This document shows, in pieces, positions 32,616 to 43,709 of a stretch of DNA of 64,000 bases. The notes under the pieces are model-generated. The model ran no database searches, was not told where the DNA came from, and worked only from the letters and a program-made list of their open reading frames with translations. The stretch is from the NCBI RefSeq assembly GCF_905171775.1, contig NC_053492.1:327200720-327264719 (forward strand), given 5' to 3'. Numbering within the stretch: the stretch's first letter is position 1; every line of letters starts with the position of its first letter. The stretch comes from Rana temporaria. Its lineage: Eukaryota > Chordata > Amphibia > Anura > Ranidae. Position numbers and translations under genes: made by a program.

Positions 32616-33583
32616 ATGCCAGGGGCAGCCATTGTCCTAGCAATTCTACTGTTTGAACCAACTCGTAGGAGGGCACGGGAGCGGATATACCGCACGCGCA
32701 TGAACATCTTTGGCATGGGTGATTCGGAGGTCTTTCGCATTTTCAGATTCAGCCCTGAAGCCATCCAGGAATTAGCCACAACCCTGCATGATGACATCAC
32801 CAGCAAGACACATCGCTCACAAGCAGTGCAGCCACTGGTCAAGGTCATGGCAACACTGCATTTCCTTGCCAGTGGATCTTTTCAGCGTACAAGTGGAGTA
32901 GTGGCTGGGATGTCACAATCCTCCATGAGCAGATGCGTGCACCAGGTTGTCCCCGCAATCCTCAGACGCATGTCCCACCACATCATCAAACCCACCCAGG
33001 AGCATCTGCGGAATAAGGCAATGGCGGATTTTGTCAGAATTGCAGGATTCCCACGCACCGTGGGGGCCATTGATTGCACACATGTGGCACTACAGCCCCC
33101 CCGTGACACAGAGCACATATACCGCAATCGTAAGCACTGGCATTCCATCAACGTACAGGTGATAGTCGATGCCCAAGGCCTCATATGGCACGTCCGTGAC
33201 AAAAAACATCCCGGGTCCAGCCACGACAGCTACATATACCGTCAAAGCATCATCCCAACAGAATTTGAACAGAACATGTACACAGCTGGCTGGTTGGTGA
33301 GTGACATGGGTGTCAGGCATGACTGTCCGACCCCATGATGCAGACATCACGAGGGGCACATGCATGACTAACATCCTCCTGTCTTTTCCCTTCCAGGTAA
33401 CGCGGCATATGCACTTGGACCCCATCTGGTTGACTCCATTCCGGAATCCCCAAACCACAGGAGAGCAAAACTACAATGATGCACACACACGTACCCGTGC
33501 AGTGGTGGAACGCACCTTTGGCCTCCTGAAGTCCCGTTTCCGATGCCTGGATAAGTCCGGGGGGACCCTGTTGTATTCCCCAA
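32616..33583 (+). pseudogene. Harbinger (ii) DDE transposase, two exons
   Basis: Exon 1 is 32616-33296 and exon 2 starts at 33397. The intron has GTGAGT at 33297 and TTCCAG at 33391. Exon 1 begins MPGAAIVLAILL and includes GAIDCTHVAL (first catalytic D) and HPGSSHDSYIYRQS. Exon 2 has GNAAYALGP where element (v) has GDSAYALGP, so the presumed second D is N. It also has RAVVERTFGLLKSRF (catalytic E). The C-terminal ~65 codons are deleted between LLYSP and AGTCAGGAG. The length otherwise fits HARBI1-type proteins (~350 aa). Inactive on two counts. Confidence 0.9.
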
Positions 33584-34000
33584 GCAGTCAGGAGTTGCCT
33601 CATGGAACGTATCTTTGCACGTTAAACACACACATTCATCATGGCACAAGGAGAATGCACGCATGCACACCACTGTGGTCCCTAGCACACACCCCACATC
33701 CTCATCCAATTGGATTAGCCCAAGTCCACCAAGCAGGACTTAGGAGCAGCAACGCCGCGCCAAGGCACCAATTATGTTGCTGAACATTCATACACCATTC
33801 ACACGACCGAGGGTGACACCCCTTTGCCGGCAGGAGTTTCACCCCCCCCCCACATTCACACACCAGTCACACTGTAGTTTACACTCCTCACAGTGTGTAG
33901 GAACTACAACTTAAAAAATAAAACTCATACTTTGAGCATAAGAAAAAAATCTAAAATTATCTGAGCAGAAATTAACAAAAAAATGAGCAGTCATCTGCTC

Positions 34001-35313
34001 TTATGTGGGCCAAGGCTGTTGCCACGGGTGCCACGGCTCCGGCTCCTCAGTTGGCGGGAGGGAGCCTGGGGAGGGGGGAGGAGCATCATCCCCTGCTCGG
34101 TCACTCCTGGCAGGTGGTGACTGCCTGCCCTCCATAGCGATGGCGAGGCGGGTGAGCACTGAGTTCATCTGTGCGAGCATCCTCAGCTGGCGGGTCGTGT
34201 TGTGGTGCTGGTACCGCCGGGTCTGACTCCCCTCCGCATGCACAGCAGCAGTGTTGGCCTCTACAGCCCCTGCCAACCTCCTCACCTCCTCCGTGAGGAC
34301 TGCTGTTGCAGCGTGCTGCTCCACCATGCACGTCGCCATCGCCACACAGTTCGCACTGACATCATGCAGGCTCTTGGTCATTTTGCCGCCCTGATCAGCA
34401 TGCAGGGTGAGGGTCTGCTGCAATGTCGCTGCGCATGCAGCCTGGGACTTGGACGAGGAGGCCAGGCTGTCCGCCACATGTCGCAGGTCCCTCGTCTCCC
34501 TTAAAGCCTTCCTGGGGGAAGAAGAGGCTTGGGGCCGTCCAGATGGGGAAGACCAGGATGGGGTTCCCCTGGATGGGGTTCCCCTGGAGGAGGTTCCCCT
34601 GGAGGGGGTTCCCCTGGATGGGGTAGACCGGATGGTCGGGGAGGTGGTGGAGAGTCCAGGGATGCTGGAAACCTCCTCTAAGTAGATGGAGTCCTCCTGG
34701 TGGAGATCAATGTACTCCTCCACAACAACCTTAAGAGCTGAGGTATGGGCACTCCCCTCCACCAACATGCCCAGGATTCCCAGGGGGGCCGACTGAGCCA
34801 CACGATGTTCCGGGGAGGGTGTGGGTCGCACAACAGCCGACGACAGCCCAGCTTCATCCAGCACATCTGCGGGTGACACAAAAAAAAACACATGTTGTTG
34901 GCCCGACACACTTGTCACATGTTCCCTTCCACCCCCTCACATGCTACACACCGAATGGAGGATAAAACACACTTACCTGTCCCCAAGTCCCGATCAGTGG
35001 AGACATATCCAGGAACGCCCTCCACCTGCTCCTGCGAAAGAACCTGGCAATGATCTCCTCCTCAGGTGTCAATCGCAATGCACAGGCTGGTCCTCCTCCC
35101 GTGCCACTGGCATGCTTTTTAATCAGGACCAACTTATCCCGGACCCGACGTCGCATGTCATTCAGCTTCTTCTGAATGTCATCCGGGTCTCGTTGCTAAT
35201 GGCATTAACATCCAGGGTGATGTTTTCAAAAATTTCCCTCCTCTGTGCCTTGGTGGTATCCTTAAGTTTGGCACCATGCAGGGCGGCATCGTACTTGGTC
35301 AGTGCCGCCAACA
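34001..35313 (-). pseudogene. Harbinger (ii) Myb-like accessory gene
   Basis: Exon 1 remnant is 35313-34977, the intron 34976-34867 (GTAAGT...CCGCAG), and exon 2 34866-34001. Exon 2 is open (DVLDEAGLSS to the stop at 34001) and contains five 15-bp repeats coding TPSRG-type units at 34550-34625, followed by a long helical region (EEVRRLAGAVEANTAAVHAE). Exon 1 lacks its N-terminus and has frameshifts near 35160 and 35035. The C-terminal part of the DNA-binding domain (KKLNDMRRRVRDKL) and GTGGGPA are readable. Confidence 0.82.
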
Positions 35314-35877
35314 TTGGGCCAGATTCACAGAGCAAGTACGCCGGAGTATCTACTGATACACCGGTGTACTTTCAAATTTGCCGCGTCGTATCTTTAGTTT
35401 GAATCCTCAAACCAAGATACGACGGCTTCTGGCTTCGATCCGACAGGCGTACGGCTTCGTACGCCTTCGGATCGTAGGTGCAATACTTCGGCGCCCGCTG
35501 GGTGGAGTTTGCATCGTTTTCCGCGGCGGGTATGCTAATTAGCTTTTTCCGCACAGGGAAGAGATCATACATCCACGTGACTGCGCATGCTCCGTCCATG
35601 ATACGCCGGGCGTAATCCACTGCTCCACGTTCAGCCCATCATTTGCATAAGGGCACATCCACTTACACTTACGCCGGCTTGCGCCTGCAAATTTACGGTA
35701 CGCCGGCGCAACGTAATGAGCAAGTGCTTGGTGAATACTATACTAACCTCACAAAATTACGCCGGCGTAGCGCATATGAGATACACTACGCAGGAATAAG
35801 GATACGCCCATCTACCTGAATCTAGCCCCAAGTACATTTAGGTGCAAACTATACAGCACAAGTGCAGTAAACACCAA

Positions 35878-36503
35878 GGGCCAGATTCACGTAGAATCGC
35901 GGCGGCGTAACGTATCGTATATACGTTACACCGCCGCAAGTTTTCATCGCAAGTGCCTGATTCACCAAGCACTTGCGTGAAAACTGACGCCGGCGGCCTC
36001 CGGCGTAAGCCCGCGTAGTTCAAAGGGGCGTGTGCCATTTAAATTAGGCGCGCTCCCACGCCGGACCTACTGCGCATGCTCCGTTTTGAAATTCCCGCCG
36101 TGCTTTGCGCGAAGTGACGTCATTTGTTTAAACGGCAACGTGCGTAGCGTACTTTCGTATTCCCGGACGTCTTACGCAAGAATTTTTGTAAGACGGCCAT
36201 ATGGGCTGTGTAAAGTTAGGGCAGGTAAAACGACGACTAATTTTGCGACGGGAAACTAGACTAGCAACGACGTAACGAATGCGAAAAACCGTCGTGGATC
36301 GCCGTAAAACCTCATTTGCATACCCAACACTGGAATACGACGCAAACTCCACCCAGCGGCGGCTGAGGTACTGCATCCTAAGATCCGACGGTGTAAGGGC
36401 TATCTATGCGTAACTGATTCTATGAATCAGTCGCATAGATACTCTGAGAGATACGCCGGCGTTTCAGAGAAACGCCGTCGTATCTCTTCTGTGAATCTGG
36501 CCC
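35878..36503. mobile_element. Non-autonomous Harbinger-type element (iii)
   Basis: Ends GGGCCAGATTCACGTAG and CTGTGAATCTGGCCC, 626 bp, CAA on both sides (35875-35877, 36504-36506). Built of nested CpG palindromes (GCCGGCG). Non-coding. Confidence 0.78.
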
Positions 36504-36598
36504 CAAGTACGTTTAGGTGCAAACTATACAGCACAAGTGCAGTAAACACCAATTACGTTTAGGTGCAAACTAAACAGCACAAGTGCAGTAAACACAAA

Positions 36599-37284
36599 GG
36601 GCCAGATTCACATAGAATTGCGTCGGCGTAACGTATCGCATTTACGTTACAACGCCGCAAGTTTTCCGGGCAAGTGCTTGCTTCACAAAGCACTTGCCTG
36701 TAAACTTGCGGCGGCGTAGCGTAAATCCGTCCGGCGCAAGCCCACCTAATTCGGCGTTCCCGCGCCGAACGTACTGCGCATGCTCCGTTTTGAAATTTCC
36801 CGCCGTGCTTTGCGCGAAATGACGTCGCACCAACGTAATCTTTTGAACGGCGACGTGCGTTACGTCCTTTCCTATTCACGGACGACTTACGCAAAAAAAA
36901 AAAAATTTGACACGGGAACGATGGCCATACTTTAACATGGCAAGTCTAAATATAAACCACGAAATAGCAGCCGTAACTTTACGCCGGGAAAAGCCGACTA
37001 GCGTCGACGTAAGCGAATGCGACGACCGCGCGTACCTTCGTGGATCGCCATAAACAGCCAATTAGCATACCCGACGCGGAAAACGACGCAAACTCCACCC
37101 AGCGGGCGCCGAAGTACTACACCTACGATCCGAAGGCGTACAAAGCCGTACACTTGTCGGATCGAAGCCAGAAGCCGTCGTATCTTGGTTTGAGAATTCA
37201 AACTAAAAATACGACGCGGCAAATTTGAAAGTACGCCGGAGTATCAGCAGATACTCCGGCGTACTTTTTCTGTGAATCTGGCCC
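36599..37284. mobile_element. Non-autonomous Harbinger-type element (iv)
   Basis: Ends GGGCCAGATTCACATAG and CTGTGAATCTGGCCC, 686 bp. AAA (36596-36598) stands for CAA on the left and CAA (37285-37287) is on the right. Its right part (about 37060-37284) is homologous, inverted, to 35316-35560. Confidence 0.75.
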
Positions 37285-37316
37285 CAAGTACGTTTAGGTG
37301 CAAACTATACAGCACA

Positions 37317-37463
37317 CGGGCAATTAGAACACTGCAGCTAGCACAATCAACTGCCTGACAAATAGGAATAGCTGATCTAGCTAAACTATACTGGGCCGGA
37401 TTCAGAAAGAGATACAATGGCGTATCTCCTGATAAGTCGTCGTATCTCTGCTATAGATTCACA
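37317..37463. other. Flank and start of an outer Harbinger-type remnant
   Basis: After the truncated sixth 46-bp unit comes ~75 bp of unassigned sequence, then GGGCCGGATTCAGAAAGAG (37393). This is a Harbinger-type end into which element (v) was inserted. Its continuation resumes at 41250. Confidence 0.5.
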
Positions 37464-37807
37464 GGGCTAGATTCACGTACCTCGGCGCATCTTTACGCGG
37501 GCGTAGCGCATCAAATATACACTACGCTGGCGAAACTTCGAGAGGCAAACAGCATATTCAGAAAGCAAATGCGCGCTGCGATGCGACGGCGTTACTTAAA
37601 TTAGACGGCGTAAGCCGACGTAATACGAAGTGGGAAGGAAGTGGGCGTGATCCATTTAAATGAATCGTGACCCCATGCAAATGAAGGGCCGATCGAACAG
37701 CGCATGCGCCGTCACGTGATCGCATGTCCCGCGTCCCACTGCGCATGCGCACAACTCCGCCTATGGTATCCCCCGAGATAAGCCGGCCCACCGTTTACGC
37801 CCCAGGG

Positions 37808-37815
37808 TATAAATA
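37808..37815 (+). promoter_or_regulatory. TATA box of the accessory gene
   Basis: TATAAATA in GC-rich context, 97 bp upstream of the ATG at 37905. A start site about 30 bp downstream would leave a short leader. Confidence 0.55.
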
Positions 37816-37904
37816 CGCCCAGACATGCGCCCGTCAAGCGCAAAAGTACACCAGCAGCTTTGGTTGGTTTGGTGTGGCTACTTTTGTCTTGTATTTATTT
37901 AAAC

Positions 37905-39324
37905 ATGTCTGAAGCAGCAGTGCCTAAGGAAAGGAGGCTAAAAAACTTTACAAAAGAGGAGAAGGCGATCATAATTTATGGCATGGCAAGGTACAACAAG
38001 TACCTCCACGAATCGGAGAGTGGCAAGACCAGCAATGTCCGTAAAGAGGAGATCTTGGCAGAGATAGCAACAAAGGTCAGTGCCCTTGGCCATGCGGAAC
38101 GGACCCCAGACAAGATTGCCAAGAAAATTAATGACCTGCGGCGTCTCGTGAAGGAGAAGGTGGCCAAGATGAACAGGCACAGAAGGGGCACCGGAGGTGG
38201 ACCAGCCCTGAACATCACGCTGACACCTGATGAGCAGGTCATAGCCAGGTGCTTGGAGAGGGAGCAGGTGGAGGGCCTGGAGGGATTTGAGTCAGTTTAT
38301 CAGCCCTTGAGGACAGGTGAGTGTGTTTGATCTCTTATCTGGTGTGTAGCATGTGTGGGGGGGAAGGGAACATGTGACAAGTGTGTGGGTCCTCCAACAT
38401 GTGAATGTTTTGTGTCATCCACAGATGTGCAGGATGAAGCGGGCCCATCCTCGGCTGCAGGGCAACCAACCACATCCCATGATGCCAGTGTCCATACCTC
38501 TCCTTTAGAGGAAGTAGAGGAGGAGCACGGGGACCTTGAGGATGGAATTTACCTGGGGGACGAGACCACCATCCCAGGACCCTCCCATACCTCCATAGGG
38601 GATAGCCCCCCCAAGGGCCTCCACCATCATGGGAAGCCCCCCAAGGCCCTCCTCAAATTTGGGAAGTCCCCCAAGGGCCTCCACCATCATGGGAAGCCCC
38701 CCAAGGGCCTCCACCATCATGGGAAGCCCCCCAAGGGCCTCCACCATTTTGGGAAGCCCCTCCTCCTCCTCCATAAGGGAAGTACCCTCAAGGGCATTCC
38801 CATATAGTCGGCCCCAAGCCACACCTGCACCTGGGAAGGCTACAAGCAAGACGAGGGGTGATCCAGACACCTTAGAAGCCACTTTGTCAAGGGACCAGGC
38901 CAGGCAGACCCACCATGTTGGTTGTGTGGCGTCTGACATGCACCGGGTGGCAGACAGCCTGGCCTCCTTGCAGCAGACCCAGGCTGCTTACACTGCCGCC
39001 ATCACAGAAAGTGTGGAGGAGGTCAGTGTAAACAGCACTGCACTAGTGACCTGTGTGAGTGACCTGGAGGCCACAAATGCAGGCCTTGTGGCAGAGGTGA
39101 GGAGCCTGGCAGTGGCCATACAGGCCAATACAGCAGCCATTGAGGCGGTGGGGACTCAAACAACTGCGGTCCTCACACGCATAGCCGTGGCTTTGGAGGG
39201 AATCCAGGCAGCCAGGGAGAGACCGGGGTATGATCCTCCTCCCAATGACCCACCCGCGGCTGCCCCCAGGCAACAGAGGGCCAGGAGCCTTGGCACTAGG
39301 CGTAGTCCACGTCAGGCCAGATGA
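37905..39324 (+). pseudogene. Harbinger (v) Myb-like accessory DNA-binding protein
   Basis: Exon 1 is 37905-38316 (MSEAAVPKERRLKNFTKEEK). It encodes a ~90-residue Myb/SANT-like helical domain (KAIIIYGMARYNKYL, KKINDLRRLVKEKV), then GTGGGPALNITLTPDEQ. The intron is 38317-38424 (GTGAGT...CCACAG) and exon 2 38425-39324. Phases agree (G|AT). Exon 2 has 30-bp repeats (SPPRASTIMG) at 38606-38758 and a coiled-coil-like tail (AVAIQANTAAIEAVG). The only lesion is a seven-C run at 38606-38612 where the following repeat units have six, which shifts frame. In this family the helper binds element ends and aids transposase import. Confidence 0.85.
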
Positions 39325-39330
39325 GTGCCA

Positions 39331-39478
39331 GTTAGATTATTTTATTATTATACTCAATTATGAGTGTTATTTTGTTATTATTATACTCGATATGAGTCTT
39401 ATTATTTTATTTTTATACTCATGATATGAGTCTTATTATTTTATTATTATACTCGATATGAGTTGTATTTTTATTTTT
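39331..39478. repeat. AT-rich tandem repeat between the convergent genes
   Basis: Four ~35-bp units of TATTATTATACTCGATATGA plus GTCTTATTATTTTAT. Confidence 0.8.
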
Positions 39479-39648
39479 GAAATGAATAAACAGCAACATA
39501 ATGAGCCTTGATGTGGCGTTGCTGCTCCCTAGTACCGTGCGGTGTACTTCGGTCTAATCCAATTTAATGGGGTTGTGGGGTGTGTGTGCTAGGGACCACA
39601 GTGGTGTGCATGCGTGCATTCTCATTGTGCCATGTTTAATGTGTGTGT

Positions 39649-40822
39649 TTAACGTGAAAATAAGCCTACCACGAGACATCTCCTGACTGCTCTTCCCTCA
39701 GCAGACGGGGTAGCCTCGGTTAGGGGGGGATTGTGTGGTTGGGGGGGTAGGTCATCACGTAGGTCAATCTGCAGGCCCCTTCTCATGGCGAAGTTGTGCA
39801 GAATGCAACATGCACCGATGATCTGGCACACAAAGTTTGGGGAATACAACAGGGTACCCCCAGACTTATCCAGGCATCGGAAACGGGACTTCAGGAGGCC
39901 AAAGGTACGTTCCACCACTGCACGGGTACGTGCGTGTGCTTCATTGTATTTTCTCTCTCCTCTGGTTTCAGGATTCCGGAATGGAGTCATGAGATGGGGT
40001 CCAAGTGCATATGCAGAGTCACCTGGAAGGGAAAATACAGGAGGATGTTAGTCATGCATGTGCCCCTCGTGATGTCTGCATCATGGGGGGGGGGGACAGT
40101 CATACCTGACACCCATGTCACTCACCAACCAGCCAGCTGTCCCCGTACACATTCTGTTCGAATTCTGTTGGGATGCTGCATTGACGGTATATGAAGCTGT
40201 CATGGCTGGACCCTGGGTGTTTGGCACGGACGTGCCATATGAGGCATTGGGCATCGGCTATCACCTGTACATTGATTGAATGCCAATGCTTCCGATTGCG
40301 GCACATATGCTCTGCGTCACGGGGGGCTGTAGTGCCACATGTGTGCAATCAATGGCCCTGATGGTGCGTGGGAATCTGGCAATTTTGTAGAAATCTGCCC
40401 TTGCCTTATTCCGCTGGACCTCCTGGGTGGGTCTGAAGATGTGGTGGGACATGCGTCTGAGAATTGCAGGGATAACCTGGTGCACACATCTGCTCATGGT
40501 GGATTGTGACATCCCAGCCACAGCTCCACTTGTTCTTTGAAAAGATCCACTGGCGAGGAAATGCAGTGTAGCCAGTACCTTGATCAGCGGCTGCACCGCT
40601 TGTGAGCGGTGTGTCTTGCTGGTGAGGTCATCCTGCAGGATTCTGGCTATTTCCAGGATGGCATCAGTGTCAAATCTGAACATGCGATACACCTCCGATT
40701 CCCCCATGGCAAAGAGGTCCATGCACTTTCGGTATATCCTCTCCTGTGCCGCCCTCCTCCTCCTCCTACGTGCCTGTAGACGCAGTAGTGCTATGACCAC
40801 GGCTGCCCCTGGCATGTTGGCA
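39649..40822 (-). pseudogene. Harbinger (v) DDE transposase
   Basis: Exon 1 is 40822-40126, the intron 40125-40023 (GTGAGT...TTCCAG) and exon 2 40022-39649. It begins MPGAAVVIALLRLQ. Key blocks are RAIDCTHVAL (first D), HPGSSHDSFIYRQC, GDSAYALGP (second D, at the exon 2 start) and RAVVERTFGLLKSRF (E), then NFVCQIIGACCILHNFA. A six-C run near 40322-40327, where element (ii) has seven, shifts frame after VALQPP; otherwise the ~360-residue product is complete. It is a member of the HARBI1/DDE_Tnp_4 family, nuclear cut-and-paste enzymes. Confidence 0.9.
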
Positions 40823-41249
40823 CACAGATGTGTTGTCCTGCAAGTGTTGTTGCTCAGGTCGTCTGTCACGCTGCTGCTGTTGCTGATCTCCAGCTGACCT
40901 GTGCAAGTCTGGTGCAAAGTTACCCCTGCTTTTATGAGGGGTAACTTTAGATCGGGCGTACAGCTTACGCGCACCGCGCGTAGCCTACGCCGGCCAAACG
41001 TACGCATGTAAATCGGCATATCTCCCTCATTTGCATAATTGAATAGGAAATCAATGGGAACGAAAGATGCGCCCAGCCTAAATATGCGCCTAAGTTCCGC
41101 CGGCGGAGGACAGTTACGTCGGACGGATGAAGCCAATTTTCGCGCGTATCTGCTTCTGTGGGTACGGCGCATAGATACGACATCGCACATTTATATTTAT
41201 GCCGGCGCATCTCGAGATACACCGTTGTATCTCTCTGTGAATCTAGCCC

Positions 41250-42300
41250 ACAGAGAGATACGACGGTGTATCTCCTGATACTCCGTCGTATCTCTGACTT
41301 AGGCTGGTCGTATCTATGCGACTGATTCATAGAATCAGTTACGCATAGATATGCCTAAGATCCGACAGGTGTAACTGTGTTACACCGTCGGATCTTAACT
41401 GCAATTTAAAAATGGCCGCGGGGGGCGTTCTCGCTAATTTACACTGAGAAATATGTAAATCAGCGAGATACGACAATTCACGAATGTACGCGGCCCGACG
41501 CAGTGTTGTTACGACGTTTCCGTAGCGGTTTTCCCGGCGTATACTTACCCCTGCTTCTATGAGGCGCAGCCAATGTTAAGTATAGCCGTCGTTCCCGCGT
41601 CGATTTTTGTTTTTTTTTACGTCGTTTGCGTAAGTCGTTCTCGAATACGGATGGACGTCATTTACGCAAGCATCGAAACCACTGACGTCCTAGCGACGTC
41701 ATTGGGAGCAATGCACGCCGGGAAAATTCGCAGACGGCGCATGCGCATTTAAATCGGCGCGGGAACGCGCCTGATTTAAATAGTACACTGCCCCTAGCCG
41801 CGGAATTTGAATTCCGCCGGGGGATTTACGATCCGCCGCCGCAAGTTTGGAGGTAAGTGCTTAGTGAATTAGCCACTTGCCTCTCAAACTTGCGCCAGCG
41901 GATCTTAAATCACATAGATCACGCGGATCTAAAGATCCGCTGATCTATGTGAATCTAGCCCTCTGAGTGCGCTTGGTCGTATCTATGCGACTGATTCATA
42001 GAATCAGTTACACATAGATATCCCTAAGATCAGACAGGTGTAAGTGTCTTACACCGTCGGATCTTAGGCTGATTATTTACGCGGACCGATAGGTGGCGCT
42101 TCCGTTTGTTTACGTGAGGAATATGCAAATTACTATTTACGTCGATTCAGAAACGAACGACCGCCCGAGGCTTTTTTTTTACGTTGTTTGCGTTCGTTTT
42201 TTTTTTTTTCGGCATAAAGTTACCCTTGCTATATGAGGGGTATGTGCGGCGTTTTCTATGTTAAGCATGGCCGTCGTGGGAGATTAGAGAATAGCGGGGC
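41250..42300. mobile_element. Harbinger-type remnants, boundaries unresolved
   Basis: CpG-rich palindromic sequence. It includes a hairpin (GAGATACGACGGTGTATCTC region at 41255-41300), an end-like GTGAATCTAGCCC at 41955-41967, and a ~90-bp direct duplication (GGTCGTATCTATGCGACTGA at 41305 and 41970). It has no gene. The stretch ends at the LINE B start. Confidence 0.55.
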
Positions 42301-43417
42301 GTGACCGGATGCAGGAGGAAGTGAGAGTTAGAATGGTGGTGTGAGTGTGTGAGGATCCTGCCACCTCTCCCCTCATGTGAGCGTTCCATGTATTAAAGCT
42401 CCGGCTATGGATGGATCTCTTCCCCCGGGAAGCAACTTAAAAGACCACCATATCCTTACCCTGCCTCCCTGTGATTAGGACTTAGTTGCTGCTCGGTGCA
42501 GTGTGGTGAGTCCAGCGGCTGTGCGTGTGTGCCTCTATCTACCTGCCTCGAGCCAGCTTTTTCGCAGGACGGAGGTTGCACGGAGGAGCAGTGGGTGATT
42601 GGAGCCGATGTCACAGAAAGTTGGGATCTTGCGAGATATCGGGACCCCGAGGACGCTGAGGACGCGAGCGTGTGCGTCTTTTCCAGTTCACTGCCGCACG
42701 GACCGGAGCTGGAGGAGGGCGCAGGAGAGCTGGAAGAAAACTACTGATCCTTGCGGTACTAACAGAGGATCCCAATAGAGGATTGAATAGAGCAGCTAAT
42801 AGAGGACTCCCGCTCTGCAACTAGTAGGGTACTGGTAAGGAGACACCTGTTGTACTGAAGTAAGCAGAAAATGCCCTGAATCTGATTCACTGCTGGATTT
42901 AAATGGGCTTTATCACTTTCAATTATGACTGTTACCTGATGTGCACTTCAAATTCTCTTTACCCTGGTATAAAGGCGCAAAATATGAGACTATAAAAATC
43001 TAGATAAAATTACTCAGTAAATAGAAAGGCAATAATACGCAAATAAACTACAACTTCTATGGGACTGTAGGCTAACCATACTAACCGCCATAGCGCCTTA
43101 CAGCTTACTGTCCGCGATCCCCCAATCCCCCAAAGCGCTACTGCCAGAGCCCAGAGCCCTTTTTTGCCTGCTTAAGTTTTTTATGTCTGTCCCTCTGCTG
43201 CCAAACTTCTGAGGGCCGCTGTAACAAGTTTGCAGAACTTGCAGGATACATCCCCTGGTCTATAGACTTGCTCTGGGGGGAAAAAAAGGGGCAAAAGAAA
43301 GGAAGGAAAATAAATCTTTGCACTATTACTGGCCTCAATTTAAGGAGGGGAGAGGAGGAAGGGAAGGAGAAAGACAAAAAAAAAAAAAGAAAACCCAGAG
43401 TTACAACATAACATAAC
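42301..43417 (+). other. LINE B 5' leader
   Basis: About 1.1 kb without a gene. It shares only its first ~45 bp clearly with the LINE A leader and has a purine-rich stretch at 43275-43390. The original ORF1 start is ATG at 43418. Confidence 0.55.
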
Positions 43418-43425
43418 ATGACTAA

Positions 43426-43709
43426 GACCCCATTCACACCTGAGCAACAGCCGCGTTCGGCGGTAGCGGCATATTTTGCCGCGGGTGTGAAACTTTCAAT
43501 TTTTTTTTTTTTCAAAAGTCTTCCCATTGCTGTCAATGGGAAAATGCCACTGTCGCCTGAAAAAAAGGGTCCGGGACTTTTTTTCAGGCGACAGGCGTTT
43601 GGCGTCTATGAGATGTGAACCATCTCCATAGACAGCAATGGGAATTCTCCCCTCTAGCGGCAGAAGCGTCCGGCGTCGGGCGTTTTGTCGCTCAGGTGTG
43701 AATGCAGCC
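43426..43709. mobile_element. Palindromic non-autonomous element (284 bp) at the ORF1 start
   Basis: Ends GACCCCATTCACACCTGAGC and GCTCAGGTGTGAATGCAGCC, flanked by TAA (43423-43425, 43710-43712), a Harbinger-type duplication. It was inserted after the second codon of LINE B ORF1 (ATG at 43418). Its right end supplies an in-frame ATG at 43702. Confidence 0.82.

Larger units (their letters stand above)
32180..35828 (+). mobile_element. Harbinger element (ii), two damaged genes
   Basis: Ends GGGCTAGATTCAGGTAG and its complement CTACCTGAATCTAGCCC, CAA on both sides (32177-32179, 35829-35831), 3.65 kb. It carries a plus-strand transposase gene and a minus-strand Myb-like accessory gene, convergent, as in element (v). 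A further terminal sequence (GGGCCAGATTCACAGAGC) begins at 35316 and cuts the accessory exon 1. It is an end of another nested copy whose partner end I could not place. Confidence 0.8.
31377..37316. repeat. 46-bp tandem repeat, units separated by insertions
   Basis: Units of CAAGTACGTTTAGGTGCAAA + CTATACAGCACAAGTGCAG + TAAACAC lie at 31377-31425, 32131-32179, 35829-35877, 36504-36549, 36550-36598 and (partial) 37285-37316. The fourth and fifth are directly adjacent and show the uninterrupted 46-bp period. At the other boundaries a Harbinger-type element intervenes, always at the same base, with CAA repeated on both sides (GAA or AAA in two diverged cases). Confidence 0.85.
37464..41249. mobile_element. 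Harbinger element (v), two-gene copy
   Basis: Terminal repeats GGGCTAGATTCAC at both ends, with ACA on both sides (37461-37463, 41250-41252), 3.79 kb. It contains a plus-strand Myb-like accessory gene and a minus-strand transposase gene that converge on an AT-rich 3' region (39325-39648). Each gene has one frameshift at a C-run. This is the best-preserved element of the family here and shows its organisation. Confidence 0.88.

Noticed and set aside
34001..34918. Treating the 305-codon minus-strand ORF as a complete single-exon gene
   Set aside because: Its first ~17 codons are the intron; comparison with the element at 37905-39324 shows it is exon 2 beginning at 34866.
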